Shown here: one piece after another, positions 12,781-26,301 of the stretch
Numbering within the stretch: position 1 is the stretch's first letter
Layout of the letters: each line of letters starts with the position of its first letter
Position numbers and translations under genes: made by a program
Notes under the pieces: generated by a model
Told to the model about the DNA's origin: nothing
The model's input: only the letters and a program-made list of their open reading frames with translations
Database searches by the model: none
Assembly: GCF_041260155.1 (NCBI RefSeq)
Contig: NC_091928.1
Coordinates: 29,134,388 to 29,198,387 of the forward strand
Length of the DNA stretch: 64,000 bases
Direction: 5' to 3'
DNA from: Ptychodera flava
Taxonomy: Eukaryota > Hemichordata > Enteropneusta > Ptychoderidae

Positions 12781-14150
12781 AGACTGACATAACAGTTAAC
12801 TACACTACAAACTCAGGTCATGTTTATCATATGTCATGACTCACCCAGAAATTTCAACCACATTTTTTGAGTAATAATGGTAATTGGTTTATACCAAAGG
12901 TTGATCAATTGACAACAGTGAAGAAAAAAGAATCTCTATAATTGCAATAGTTTCAAGTGCTAAACAAACTTATACCAGAGCTTATTCATTACATAGTGTG
13001 TTTGCATCGAAGATTAAAGCTGCCTGTATGGGTGATAAAACAGTTAACACCAGATGGCTTATCATTAAATGGTGATTATCAAGTAGTGGTACATGTCAGT
13101 ATCAAAACCACATTGTCTAATATCTGTGAAACTAGTGCTAGGTCATTAGGGGTACTTTGAGAGATTCACGCCCCTCCCCTCCCCACCACTACCTCCCTCC
13201 TCACTGAGCGCTCTGATTGTAGACAGTTAAGGGGGAGACTGCTTCTTTGCTGTGTCTGCTCTGACGTCCTGTTTCAGAAATCACCCCAAATAATTCTCCG
13301 TATGTGAGCTGTCAAGAATCACACATAAGACTTGTAAGACAGTACATGACGATACCTATGGAGGACAGTTGTTGCTTCTAAAACAAAAGTTCTTTAATTT
13401 TTAGTTTATCTTAGCAATTGGTCAGCCCTATACTGTCGACAGGACCCCATGCCTTCTTTGCCAAAAAATACCAAAGCAGCGAGTGCCATGTAATATGCTT
13501 TTCCTAACGACCAAAAGCCATAGGCTCGAGGGTGAGTGCCAAAGTCACAAGGAGAAATGTTTGAGCTGTACTGACGTACAAAGGCCACACAACAGCACAA
13601 GTGACTGTCGACAATCCAGGTCAACACTGATATAGTGTTTTTTGTTTTTAAAAGGAAGTCACATCAAAATTATTGTTGCTATGATACTGATAACAAACTT
13701 AAATATGATTTGTAATACAAATGCACAGAATGTGTATAATTGTTTTCTTCATTTTTCTTTTTTTCATGTTTATAATGAAGGCCTTTGTGAGTCATTGTCT
13801 GTTCTCTGACGAAACAGTGCAGGGATTACGTATGCAAATAAGGAAATCTACAGCCGAAACTTTGAGCTTTTCATATTCAAGAATTTTATTTACAAAAGCT
13901 GATGCAAATCTTACATAGGACTTTTCCCCACTTTGTTCAGAATGGACTTCAAAATCATTGGTTGCTTGAGATGAAATATTGGCAAGACAAAGCCATAAAT
14001 CAGACATCAGGTCAGGTTAGATAACGAAGTAAAGGTCAGATGAGGTTATGGGATCAAAGGTCACGGTATTGTAGACATTCCACGGCATGTCTCTTTGTTC
14101 TTTTTGTTTGTGATAATTAACACGGCCCGTGTCTCATACCTAAGTTGCAG
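12781..14150. other. no recognisable feature
   Basis: Intergenic sequence before the elongase with no supported exon. It probably includes part of the elongase 5' intron or promoter, but no core promoter could be placed. Confidence 0.35.
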
Positions 14151-14178
14151 GTGTCAAGAGCGAACACTCATCTAGAAC

Positions 14179-17100
14179 ATGATGTCGACTCTGGAACAGA
14201 AACTAAGAAATTTCATCGATTGGTGTGAAAACGGCACAGGTAGGAGGTGTTTTTAAAGTTCTCTAACATCTTTCTGTAGTTGCAATAATTAAAAAATGAA
14301 GAAAGAGTCAATCAACAATGTGAAATAATTATTCTTTTTCACCGTTTTGCGGTATCATTTCTAAATGTCATCTGCTTCATATTTGGTGATATAGTTTTTT
14401 TTGATAATGTATAATATTTTTTAAGTCTGTTACATGACTTCTGTTCAAATGATGTATTAAAAAACATTTGTGAACTTTTTGAGCAATATTGTTCGTTCTA
14501 TTTTGAGGTCGTTGTTGACGTCTCTTTACAGAAGTTCCTCTTTATTCATTTTTTCATATCATTTCCTAATCAAACCCATTTTCATTCTGTTTTACTGAAA
14601 TAGATGAAAAAAAAGCCAATTTTCACACCTACTGCGACCACTTCCTCTTTTTTACAGTGTTTGTTTAGTTTATGTTTGAGTGGAATTAATTCATTGTTGA
14701 AGAGTAACATTTAAACCTTTTGCACAAACTATACAATCCATTAATGCTAACTGCTTCCTGTTACGGTACTACAAAAACATTATACTGATAGGCTAGTTTG
14801 ATGCACCTTGACTTTTTCATTGATGCTGATGAGGAGAATTTATGAATGTGTTCAACATGAGTGAAAGGGAAGGGGTTGTCAGAACTGCGCCTGCGCAACT
14901 TTCTTGTTTACAAACAATATATTTCATGCACCATATGTAGACGTATCACACCACCATAGCTGCAACATTAGATTTTATGATCGCCCATATCATGGCAAAA
15001 CATGTTTTCACGTTCATTAATCACCAAGCTTGGATACAGGTGTGTTTACAGTGTGGGTCCCATACAGCCTTGGAGCTCAGTTCAAACGACCCTCTCCCCT
15101 TAAAGTACAAGAATTGTTGCATATTTTAGATCACCATACACTGCGGAGCTGTTTACAGGGTATTTTGGGGGTGAACATACTAAAGTATCCACTGGGCACC
15201 GTTGATGATGAGAATATGTTATGCCCAGGTTGAAAAGTTAAATTCTCTAAGATATTTCCTAAATATCGCTGTACTTGATTATGGACATTGTTTTCCTCAA
15301 TTACTATGACGCAGGTTTTGATCTTAGCTATTTTCACTAGTAGACTCACATGAATTTCATATTTTGAAACATTTCACATAATTTTCAGCCTACTCGAAAT
15401 AATGCTTTTATTTTATTTTCATTTTTCAAGACCCGAGATCGAAAGACTGGCCTTTGATACAGACGCCATGGGTGACGTATGGCGCCGTCGTCGCGTACCT
15501 TATCATTGTGTGGCAGGGGCCAAAGTTTATGGCAAAAAGAAAACCGTTTGATTTACGACAGTTTATGATTCTATACAATGCATTTTTAGTTGTCCTGTCA
15601 GCGTATATGTTTCAACTGGTAAGTTTTATCGATTTTTACCAAGAAATGACCTTGTGAAACTATCACGCGTGAGCTGAAGTTCTTTGACCATAGTGCCTTT
15701 TTTCAATAGCACTGTTGACAAGGTGTAGCAACTATTCCTGAACTAGTCAAAGAGGCAATATAGTTTAAAGTTTGTTTTTCTAAATCCTGAAAAAGCACAA
15801 TCACTTTTCGCATCCCAATATCAATTAAATCACAGTCTCTATGTGTCACAAAGGAAATATATCATAGTATTTTTTTTTCATACAGCTTGTAAAATAATGC
15901 TGTATGTCTGTCACTTTTAATGATTTTTTTCAGACTGTATAATCTATAAGATTTCACACAAAACTCATGAGTGTAATTTTATCTCAGTGGCTGGACGGAT
16001 ATGAAACCCTTAACTTATAATGAATATGGTTCCCTCTCCCCAACCTCTCAGCGTATCACAATAGGAGGTGCATTCTTCAAAATCATAACTTTTTCAACAT
16101 ATCAGTCTAAACATCTTCAATTTTTGGATTTAAAATGACTGTATGGCACCACTTTAACTTTTACATCAACAGTTTCTCAGATCAGCTTGGCCCCGTCCTG
16201 GGTTCAGCTGGGCGTGTGCAAAAATGGATTACAGTGACGACCCCTCGGCTGTAATGGTACGTATCGCAACACTTTGGTTGTCCACTAAGTGTGTATATTC
16301 ATCTGTAGATTTATGATGCAGACACATTTTTCTGTCTTACTGTAAACCGGAATATGTTTGCGGCAGGTTATTTCGCGTTTTCTTTCTGACAAACTATTAG
16401 CGGTGCAAAAATATTCGCATTTGTTGAAACTACAAACGGGAGCCACCTAAGTCATTGTGCGTCTTCAAGTGTCAAAGTTTGTCAACTTTTCTATGCTCGC
16501 TAAGCACACATGAATTTGTAGAGTGTCAAACGGTATCTATTGTTTACATTGACACGATTGAGTGACGGTGCAATCAATCGAAAGTTGTGTGAAACACTCA
16601 GTAAAGGAGGAGTCATTGGATTCTGGTTAAAAGTAGGAGAAATCAAATTTGAGAAATCAAATTCGTCTTTCTATTAAAGATATAAACTTTACCTATCGAA
16701 GTCTACATGTACATCGAGCCAAAGTTTTGCCATATCACGTAGTATAGTCAGCAGCTGCCACCTTGGATGATGTCATAAATATTAATAAATTGGTAAGAGA
16801 GCTTCGGGTGTGGGAAATGTGGTCGCAAAAGTCGCGTAAATATTGCGCAGCAAACATATTCTGATTTGCAGTATTTTGATCAAGTTCAATAACTCATTTA
16901 TTGTAGAACTGGTGTTTTACACTTTGTTTATCTTTAATGGGTTTTTTTTGCATAGACCATTACAAAGAAATTTATGTGACAGTCTGCTCGCAATCCAAAT
17001 ATCTATCCACTTTAGGGAGAGGGATGGTTTCATTAAAGGTACACGGTCACCGTAAATTTGCATATTCCATATATGGTAGGGCGAGGGGCTTAGCGTACTA

Positions 17101-20100
17101 GCCCGTAACACCTGTAGCTGTCGGTCCTCCATATTTGATACGTCAAAGAACATGCAGATGGCGCTGCTAAGTATGCCATGGCTGGTTGTGGAGGCGCCCT
17201 TTTTAAAAAGTGGCCACCCGCGTAAAATCTGTGATTGGCTATTGAAAAACAGGTGACCGAATACCTTCAAATATGTGACTTTGGAGAGCTTAGTTGTCTG
17301 CAGGTGGGGGACCATGATCACTGTATCTGTCCTTGTAAGGGATCGTCAATCATAAAAGCTGACGCACTAGAAAAGTAATTCCTCATTTATTTTGGTGTCA
17401 ACCTCCTTCCGCCCCTAAAAAGAAAAATCCTCGATGGGAATTAGTTTCAGGAAAACTGTGCTGTTTACCATGTATGGACAATTACCAGCCTGTCATTCAC
17501 GGACACCTTGTACAAAATCTACACATGAATATAGATAATCAAAATTTACATTTACACTTTTTCAACGTTCCAAGTAGTCTATATTCTTTTGTCAGAGTTC
17601 AAATGAGATTTTGTTTTGTATTTTAGGTTGTCGTAATTTGTGTCTCATTTTTTATTGATAAACACAGAGATACTACTGCATTGGAGACATATAAATGCAT
17701 TTAGCTGAGACCACACACTTTAAACCGCACATAAATACTTGTTCCTTGTCTATACTGTATCTCTCCCCTTTAACTCACAAATTACATTTCTTGAGCATCA
17801 GTGATTATGATCAACAGCCCCCAGACTGTTGATCATATTCGGAAATGGCATTTAGCGCCCTCAATGTTGCATCTTTTAATATCGTTTGTTTTGTTCCAGA
17901 CCATTCAAATTTCCCATAAAACTGCCATATTGTCATTCGTAGTACTCATAGAAAGCGTTCAGATGCGCTGATAGCATCCAATAATCCAATCATAATCTTT
18001 GTTCTAATTATTCGCATTACTCTATTTCTTTTTTTCAGCTAGCAAAAGCCTGCTGGTGGTTTTTCTTTTCAAAACTTATAGAATTTATGGACACGGTATG
18101 TACAATGTATCCATTCCTCTTATATTGAAACAGAGAATGTAACTGCATCAAATCAGTGGGGTTTTTTGTATCACTAGATATGTATCAGTTTTTCCAATTT
18201 CAGTTCTCTTGTAGCATCTAAGGTCCAGTAGATGTATTTTTAAGGTAGAACGTGCCTCGGGGACAGATATTCAGACTCTCAAACTTTTACAATTCTTTTC
18301 TGATATACCACTTGTTGTTTTAAAGCTCTTGTTGTAAGAAAACTTTTCACTGGCTTAGTTTTTTGAAATTAGAAACTTTTATTTTTCTCCATAGAGTTAA
18401 CACAGGGATGGCAGCCATTTTGAATTTTGAATATTGGTAAATCTTGGGTTATTTTTTTCTCTTGTGCAAAATTTGCATGATGACCCCCGATTTTTTATTC
18501 TTGATTTTGAAAGAGAATTGTTAAGAGATTCCTTCAGGAAATTTTGAGCAAAAGTTTAAGTCTTTCACTTTCGAGGCACAAACTACCTTAATTATTTTTT
18601 CACTGTTTTTGCTGTATGTGTAAATCACAGTCTCTCGGCCTTTTTCCAAATGCTGGTTGAAACAACATCTACTTCACTTGAAAACACTATGTCTATACAT
18701 GTAAAATGCACAGTTATTGTGTATATTTTAATTCTAGTCCAGACCAGAATGTCAACAATAACAACGCAGTTTACACATGTACAGGCTGAGTTGACAAGCT
18801 GAATACTGAGTATCTCAACATGCTTTGGGGAGTAGAACAAGAGAGTATTGGTGACCATGGAAACAAAAATATGTGCAAAAAAAAATTTTCAAAAGTTAAA
18901 GCCACTGGCTGTAGAAATATTTGTTTTTGAACGAAAATGTAATATTACTACAAAGTATGCACAATTCGTATGTTTTCAGAGGCATTAATGGAATAGTGAA
19001 TTATGTCTCTAAAATTTGGGATGTAATGAATTATTGCGGATGTTTGTGTAGGTTGAACAATCTTGTAAATGCTCTTCTATCAATGGTCATTTTTGTCCTT
19101 TTTTTTACAGTTTATCTTCATTTTACGGAAAAAGAACAATCAGATATCATTTTTACACGTGTATCATCACACAACGATGCCAATGCTTTGGTGGATTGGA
19201 GTTAAGTGGGTCCCTGGAGGTCAAGGTAAATTTCTAATGTCAAGTACATCAACCTCACACTTGCCCACGTGACAGCTACCCAGCACCCCCCTTTAATGAT
19301 ATAATCACCATTCCCAAGACAACTGCAACTTCCCCAGAGATGATAACCACCCCCCCCTTTCAAAAGTGCCCCCCGCCCCACTTCCTTACATGAATGGTCA
19401 AACTGCCTCATTATTTGTATTTTACTCTGATATTTTGGAAATTTAACATACTCTGATGTAATATCCAGGAAAACCTTTGAAAGTTTACATTTACGTTTGC
19501 AGCCCTATTGCCCTGTTAAAGGACGTCACCCTTTTGCAGCGTAAAGTATAGTCACCTTCTGATAAGGTCCAACATTATTGCCCTCTAAAGAGGCCCTACC
19601 ATATTGCCTTACAAAGAAGCCCTATTACCTATTGCAGTCTGGAGAGGCCCCAGCCTTAGAATTGCCCTCAAGAGAGGTCCAACCCTATTGCAGCATTAAA
19701 GGGACAAAGTCCGCCATTTTTCATGAATTTTGTTTGATACAAAATACTACTTATATTGTTTGACATGTTGAAAGATACTGAATGAATGGGTGACCATACA
19801 TATATTCGACCTGCTTTTAGACGAATGTAACCATCGCAAAAACAAATTAATGGTCATGACCATTAATTCATTTTCGCAATGGTTTCATTTATTATGTCTA
19901 AAACCGGGGTCGAATATATGCATGGTCACTCATTCATTCAGTATCTTTCATCATGTCAAACAATATAAGTAGTATCTCGTATCAAACAAAATTCATCAAA
20001 AATGGCCGACTTTGTCCCTTTATAAGAAGTCAAACTTTATTACCTTCTGAATAGGTTCTAACCTGTTGCCCTCTATTCCCTGTACAGTCAACTTATAGAT

Positions 20101-23019
20101 TCAGAAGCAGCTTGAAAAATGAAAATGAACCAAGAAACAGTTCTCAATGCCTTTATTCATCTGTTTTTTATTTCCATATCTCATTACAGCATTCTTCTCA
20201 GCTATGATAAATTGCTTTGTACACACCGTCATGTACGGTTACTACCTGCTCGCAGCGATGGGTCCAAGAGTGCAGCCGTTTCTATGGTGGAAAAAATACA
20301 TCACATCACTTCAACTGGTGAGTTTAAAATAGACTTTTAACCCCTTTCATCATCATGGTTTGGCCCCAAGCCATTGTCATCAGTGCTGTGTATGGACCGG
20401 TCTACAGGGAATTGGGGTGATCAGAGGGTGTAGACACATTGACCTCTTGGATTAAGGTGCTTATGTTTGTTGGACAACTCTTTGAAATCCCGAAGTTGTC
20501 AGGTTGAAAATAGCTCTGAATCACTTTCAGTCAGATGATACGATGCGGCCAGTGGCATCATCAATAACTTACCATTGAATCCTATGGCCGCCGTGTGATG
20601 TTCAGTAAATGTAATAAGGCCAGTAGTTGTCTAGTACTGGTGGTAGTTTTTTCAGTGGGTGGACTTGATTAAGATGCCCCGGTTGACCTGACCGAAGCGT
20701 GACCGGCTTTTTCCGTCACGTGGTTGGGGTCATCTGGTGGATTCTCCAATCAAGTGGCCGGCTGTGTTGTATTCGTCTGCCCCCGATCAAAATGGATCTG
20801 GCTAGTCAGGAATCCCAGAATTTACTTATAGACAATAACAATGCAGTCTACACATATACGGGCTGAGTTGACAAGCTGAATACTTTGTATCTCACCATTA
20901 CTTTTTGTGAAGAGGACAAGAAATTGAAGTTGACATCAGAATCAACAATAGTGAAAAAAATCATCAAAAAGTTACAGCTACTGGTGCTTTCATGTGGAAT
21001 ATATTCTGTAATGGCGTTGATCGTGATTTCAGGTTTGTTACTAAATATAGCTGCACGTGCGCGACTTCAGACAACGCTGCCTGAAAATCCGACAAATTTT
21101 GTTGTTGTATGGGCGGCTGTTGTTGCAGCTTGTAGTCTAAACCATAAATTCATACGAATTAGTGTGACTTTTAGTAGCCATTGTAACACTAGCAGGTTTT
21201 ATTTTCGTCGTTTATGTAGAAAATGCAGACATGATTTATTCATACGTATTAATGAGAGAAAAATTATGTCATTTGCGATCAGCGCTATTGTGTTCTCTTT
21301 CCAATGACATATCTTTCATATTTGATCTGACCGATATTTTGTGACCGTCTTCTCTCATTTCATATTTGATCTGACCAATATTTTGTGACTGTCTTCTCTC
21401 ATTCATATTTGATCTGACCGATATTTTGTGACTGTCTTCTCTCATTTCATATTTGATCTGACCGATATTTTGTGACTGTCTTCTCTCATTTCATATTTGA
21501 TCTGACCGATATTTTGTGAGAGTTTTCTCTCATTTCATATTTGATCTGACCGATATTTTGTGACTGTCTTCTCTCATTTCATATTTGATCTGACCGATAT
21601 TTTGTGACTGTCTTCTCTCATTTCATATTTGATCTGACCGATATTTTGTGACTGTCTTCTCTCATTTCATATTTGATCTGACCAATATTTTGTGACTGTC
21701 TTCTCTCATTTCATATTTGATCTGACCGATATTTTGTGACTGTCTTCTCTCATTTCATATTTGATCTGACCGATATTTTGTGACTGTCTTCTCTCATTTC
21801 ATATTTGATCTGACCAATATTTTGTGAGAGTTTTCTCTCATTTCATATTTGATCTGACCGATATTTTGTGACTGTCTTCTCTCATTTCATATTTGATCTG
21901 ACCGATATTTTGTGACCGTCTTCTCTCATTTCATATTTGATCTGACCAATATTTTGTGACCGTCTTCTCTCATTTCATATTTGATCTGACCGATATTTTG
22001 TGAGAGTCTTCTCTCATTTCATATTTGATCTGACCGATATTTTGTGACTGTCTTCTCTCATTTCATATTTGATCTGACCGATATTTTGTGACTGTCTTCT
22101 CTCATTTCATATTTGATCTGACCGATATTTTGTGACTGTCTTCTCTCATTTCATATTTGATCTGACCGATATTTTGTGACTGTCTTCTCTCATTTCATAT
22201 TTGATCTGACCGATATTTTGTGACTGTCTTCTCTCATTTCATATTTGATCTGACCGATATTTTGTGACTGTCTTCTCTCATTTCATATTTGATCTGACCG
22301 ATATTTTGTGAGAGTTTCTCTCATTTCATATTTGATCTGACCGATATTTTGTGACTGTCTTCTCTCATTTCATATTTGATCTGACCGATATTTTGTGACT
22401 GTCTTCTCTCATTTCATATTTGATCTGACCGATATTTTGTGACTGTCTTCTCTCATTTCATATTTGATCTGACCGATATTTTGTGACTGTCTTCTCTCAT
22501 TTCATATTTGATCTGACCGATATTTTGTGACTGTCTTCTCTCATTTCATATTTGATCTGACCGATATTTTGTGACTGTCTTCTCTCATTTCATATTTGAT
22601 CTGACCGATATTTTGTGACTGTCTTCTCTCATTTCATATTTGATCTGACCGATATTTTGTGACTGTCTTCTCTCATTTCATATTTGATCTGACCGATATT
22701 TTGTGACCGTCTTCTCTCATTTCATATTTGATCTGACCGATATTTTGTGACCGTCTTCTCTCACCAGGCTCAGTTTGTGATTGTGATGATACAGACTATT
22801 TTGTCGTTGTACATCGACTGCGGCTACCCCAGAATCGTCCTCTACGCCCTGGCGGTCTACATGGTCTCGCACATCATTCTCTTCGGTAACTTCTTCAACA
22901 AGACTTACCGCCAGCCAAGAACGAAAGCCGCGGCGAGCAAAGAGGTGAACGGCCAGACGAATGAAGTGTCTAACGGATACGTTTTGCGAAAGAGGCAACA
23001 CACTCGATTGGATTCGTAG
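14179..23019 (+). CDS. ELOVL: very long chain fatty acid elongase (ELOVL4/7-like)
   Basis: Seven coding exons with GT-AG introns: 14179-14239, 15431-15618, 16173-16256, 18039-18095, 19111-19225, 20190-20317 and 22768-23019. They join in frame to 294 aa, the usual ELOVL size. Two ATGs (14179 and 14182) are adjacent; a 5' UTR acceptor sits at 14149-14150. Motifs in order are DPRSKDWPL near 21-29, [11 protein letters not shown], the [11 protein letters not shown] block and the catalytic histidine box HVYHH at 146-150. Then come [21 protein letters not shown] near 176-187 and [17 protein letters not shown] enzymes are multipass ER-membrane 3-ketoacyl-CoA synthases that condense malonyl-CoA with a fatty acyl-CoA. 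The C-terminal tail is polar and ends RLDS, without the terminal dilysine retrieval signal of several vertebrate ELOVLs. ELOVL4 versus ELOVL7/1 orthology is not settled by eye. Confidence 0.95.
14860..15103 (+). mobile_element. TTAAAGGG MITE family E, copy 1 (elongase intron 1)
   Basis: About 244 bp starts GAAAGGGAAGGGGTTGTCAG and AACTGCGCCTG, and ends TCCCCTTAA. It matches 58642-58868 internally (TTTCTTGTTTACAAAC and CATAGCTGCAACA are shared). The left TTAA has decayed, consistent with an old insertion. Confidence 0.6.
17033..17270 (-). mobile_element. TTAAAGGTATAC MITE family B, copy 1 (elongase intron 3)
   Basis: Begins TTAAAGGTACACGGTCACC and ends GGTGACCGAATACCTTCAA. The interior ATCTGTGATTGGCT and GTGGCCACCCGC blocks are in inverse orientation relative to the copies at 44326 and 58865. 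The termini identify a T2-like TTAAAGG element. Confidence 0.6.
18240..18591 (-). mobile_element. MITE family A, copy 2 (elongase intron 4)
   Basis: Reverse-oriented copy of the TTAAGGTAG family with both TTAA ends kept (starts TTAAGGTAGAACGTGCCTCG, ends GGCACAAACTACCTTAA). About 352 bp, non-coding. Confidence 0.8.
18745..18910 (+). repeat. dispersed repeat R2, copy 1
   Basis: Shares GGCTGAGTTGACAAGCTGAA and flanking sequence with 20822-20985, both within elongase introns. Unclassified interspersed repeat; no termini identified. Confidence 0.55.
19495..19695 (+). repeat. degenerate tandem repeat, roughly 40-bp unit
   Basis: Variants of CCCTATTGCCCTCTAAAGAG followed by GCCC recur about five times. 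The array resumes at 20024-20085 after the palindromic MITE at 19696, so that MITE inserted into the array. Confidence 0.55.
19696..20023. mobile_element. palindromic MITE family C (TTAAAGGGACAAAGTC), copy 1
   Basis: An almost full-length inverted repeat of 328 bp begins TTAAAGGGACAAAGTC and ends GACTTTGTCCCTTTA. Its two arms meet at a central TTAATGGTCATGACCATTAA. The whole element can fold into one long hairpin. A second copy lies at 33859-34191. TTAAAGGG termini resemble the T2/Kolobok-like group. It sits in elongase intron 5. Confidence 0.8.
20822..20985 (+). repeat. dispersed repeat R2, copy 2
   Basis: Partner of 18745-18910, beginning GACAATAACAATGCAGTC and containing GGCTGAGTTGACAAGCTGAA. 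Lies in elongase intron 6. Confidence 0.55.
21314..22763 (+). repeat. 44-bp minisatellite abutting an elongase splice acceptor
   Basis: About 33 head-to-tail units of a 44-bp sequence built from CATATTTGATCTGACC, GATATTTTGTGACTG and TCTTCTCTCATTT. Units are nearly identical. A few carry GTGAGAG in place of GTGACTG, and a few carry CCAATA for CCGATA. The last unit merges into CTTCTCTCACCAG, the acceptor of elongase exon 7 at 22768, so its pyrimidine run serves as the polypyrimidine tract. The array makes up more than half of intron 6. High homogeneity indicates recent expansion or gene conversion. Confidence 0.95.
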
Positions 23020-23856
23020 GTGATGGAGACTATCAGAGGATAAAAGTGCAAGAAGAAGAATGACAGTGCGATGATACCAACCGAGAATGGTATCTCCAAT
23101 ATTCTGCATGAATGATGTAACACCTATCAATGATTTTTTTTTTTTCACAAATAATCTTAAACATCCAAAATTTATGAATCATATAATCGACTCAGATCAA
23201 ACTTTATTTGAAAACCTAACAACTCATAAACTGAAATCAATTTAAACAATGAAATAACAATCATAATTCTATTTAGCACCTCAGTGTTTTTAATTTTTGA
23301 ATGGTTCATTAGTACATTTCACTAATACAAACATTTTCTCAATATATTTATTTATTGGTCATTGATGATTGGGAAATTAATTTTTACCGATTTCACATTA
23401 CTTTAAGATATTTCAATTTTATCTATTCAGGCTAAGAATGATTTTTTATCAGTTTTTCACCATGTTGTGTTCAGTGTAATTGTGGGCACGCAATTTTTTT
23501 TACATTGTTGTAAATTTTCTTAAAAAAGAGTCGTGTGTGTCTTGATGTAAACGATTCGAGTTTCAAATCTTTAAGTCGGATAAGGAAATGGCAAAACTGA
23601 AGCAAACTGGAATGAAACTGACAAATTTTACAAATTAATGTAATCCTAGGGGGCCTGGTTGTTTTAAAAATCTGTTTGAGACCCCCTAGCAAAATGTTAG
23701 TGTTTTCATGATTACGATCACGTCCAGTCTTCTGCAGGACAGCCACAGAAACTCACCACATTAGTTTTGATATCGGTCTGAGCGTGCACAATTCCCCAAG
23801 ACTGCGGTAACAGGCAATTTGTGTACACAAAATAACGTGAAAGCTAAAACACTTGC

Positions 23857-24167
23857 TTAAGGTAGTATGCACCTCGAAAATGAAAAACTTAAACATTTGC
23901 TCAAACATTCCTTAAGGAATCTTTCAATCATTCTCTTCAAAATCAAGAATGAAAATTGGGGGTCACCGTGCAAATTTTGGTGCTAGAGAAACAAATAACC
24001 CTAGATTTACCGATATTTAAAATGGCCGCCATCCCTGTGTTAACTGAGTGAAAAGTTTTCTCACACCAAGAGCTTGAAAATGAACCCCCCACAATTGGTA
24101 TATCAGAAAACGAATTGCAAAAGTTTGAGAGTCTGAATATCTGTCCCTGAGGCGCATTCTACCTTAA
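23857..24167 (+). mobile_element. MITE family A, copy 3
   Basis: TTAAGGTAGTATGCACCTCG to GGCGCATTCTACCTTAA, 311 bp, both TTAA ends present. It is shorter than copy 1 by an internal deletion. Confidence 0.8.
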
Positions 24168-25695
24168 CAATATTACTCAACTCAACTCAACTCAAACTAG
24201 TGGTGAGTGTACAATACAATGCAATATACCTTAATTTCTTTGTGTGACTTTTTTCTCAGTACTGATAGATTTCCTGTAGTCGATAAGTAGCAGTTTGGAT
24301 ATTTCTTATTTAAAGTCATTGTCCAGGAGAATAAGTTTATTTAAGAGAAAAAGAATAAGAATTCATTATTTATAATTAATGTTTCAAATGTGAAAAACAG
24401 CAAATATCTTAGTGGTAGAGGTCATCTTTGCAATAAATTTGTCATCAATGACGCCTTTGTTATCATCTTCAATTTAAAAACTCACATCGACAAGTTTATG
24501 GTGAAAAATATTTGAAATAAATTTTCATGAGTTTATCGAGTGTTCGCCAGAGAAGGTTAGTAATTGATTAAGCTTTTGAAGTGTGACAGACAAATCTCCC
24601 ATAACCGGTGAGTGGTTCCGGTGAGTGGTGTTGTTCACATGCCCAGCTATTTTGCTATCACTTTTTCCAAAAAATGTCAACTCATATTTCAACGCAAGTT
24701 TTAAAATTTTGTACTAAACATTTCTATATGATCTTCACTGTACTACCAAAAATAATGTGAATAAATATAAACAAATCAAATTTAAGAGACGAAAGGAAGC
24801 CAGAGCTTTACCTATGGCTCAACTAAGTTTTGATTTGCTGGAAATGTTTTCACAAGACAGTCCATTTTAGAATTAGGGATGACAGGGTTCAGAGAGAGGG
24901 AAAATGAATTGTGAGGCAATCATTTTTATTGACACTTGATGCAAGGTCAGGAAGAATAATATACTTGTTCTTTGGAATTACTGCTTCAATTTTAACCAAT
25001 TTGGAAATTTTTGTGTTGAAATCGCAGCAAATATATACTCCCAAGGCCACTGTGCAATTATTTTAGTGCTGTCGGTGGTGGCGGCCTTTAGTCTGTCGAG
25101 TTTTCACGCATGCGGACTTTGAATGAGGCTTTTGCATAGAGAACAGGCAGTTAGCATGTTGAAGTGCTCAGAATTTCTTCTGTCAACACTGCCTGTAAAT
25201 GTAATGCATCTATTATTGTGGAGGGTTTGTAAAATCTAGACTCCAAGTCATCAGTAATAAGTAAATTTTCCTGGTTCATAAAAAAATTCAACAAAATTTC
25301 CACTTGCCACCTCTGTCAGCTTTGCTAAAAAAAACCAGAAGAACAGTATCTTCATTTTCTCTGGCCTTGTTATATTTTTTACGTTGATTTTATTCAAAGT
25401 TGATATTACACCTATGCAGCTGAAGTATTTGTTTAGATTATCATTCTTAATTTTTCAACGTACAATTCACAACACCATCGCATTATTTCCAATATTTGTC
25501 ATTTTCGTTTTGACCGTGAGCTCTTCAATGAATGTTTGTATTAAATTCAACTTTCATGGGATGATATTTATAAATATTACAGAAAGTTTATTAAAGTTCA
25601 CTTTCAATCTAGATTCACTGTGTGGATCCTTGCAATTTTATAAAACCAGCTGAACATTTTGAAAATTGAACACTGATAGGAAAATTGTTACATGT

Positions 25696-25700
<5 letters not shown>

Positions 25701-25729
<29 letters not shown>
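25701..25729. repeat. (AT)n microsatellite
   Basis: About 29 bp of TA dinucleotide. Confidence 0.9.
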
Positions 25730-25731
<2 letters not shown>

Positions 25732-26301
25732 TCTACCTTTTGTGTTACCTTTGTTGTGTTAGGGGTCACCCTGTTTTTTCAAGTTCGAAAAGGGGGGGTC
25801 AGCCACTTTTTGATATCAGCAAAAAACAATCACCCCCCCCCCCCGGGTCGAAGAAATTGACCAGTCCCTAAGCATAGTGAAAGTGACGATCGACATGATC
25901 AGTGTCATCATTTCCTTTGCATGCTTAGCCCATGTGGAGGGACTCTGTACCTGTACTGTCGAAGTCGACGTTTCTGGGTAGTTTCCCCATACAGCGCCCT
26001 CTAAAGTCGAGTTTTGTCAAAATCGTACTGGTTTGACGTGATGCCGTCTCGGTGAGTGGGGCAGATTTGTTATCAGATTTATAGCTGAACAAATCGAATA
26101 ACCGAATGCAGCTTTCAAAGAAGAATTTAGAACTGAAATCACGCAAAGGAATGTAGTTTGTGTGTTCGCACTTCTGCTTTGGGTTTTCTTACTTTTGTTG
26201 TTTTGCATATTCACATGGGGGCTACACTGCAAGTCTCTGAGCGTGTAAATATCAAAACAGAGTAAATTCAAGGAATGAACTTCGGCAGACTGTCGCGTAA
26301 T

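Noticed and set aside
20885-21307. 140-aa ORF in elongase intron 6
   Set aside because: It begins in dispersed repeat R2 and shows no membrane or enzyme motif; the elongase exons flank it and splice past it.
21314-22763. CRISPR-like array of regular repeats
   Set aside because: The 44-bp units are head to tail with no variable spacers and lie in a eukaryotic intron; it is a minisatellite.
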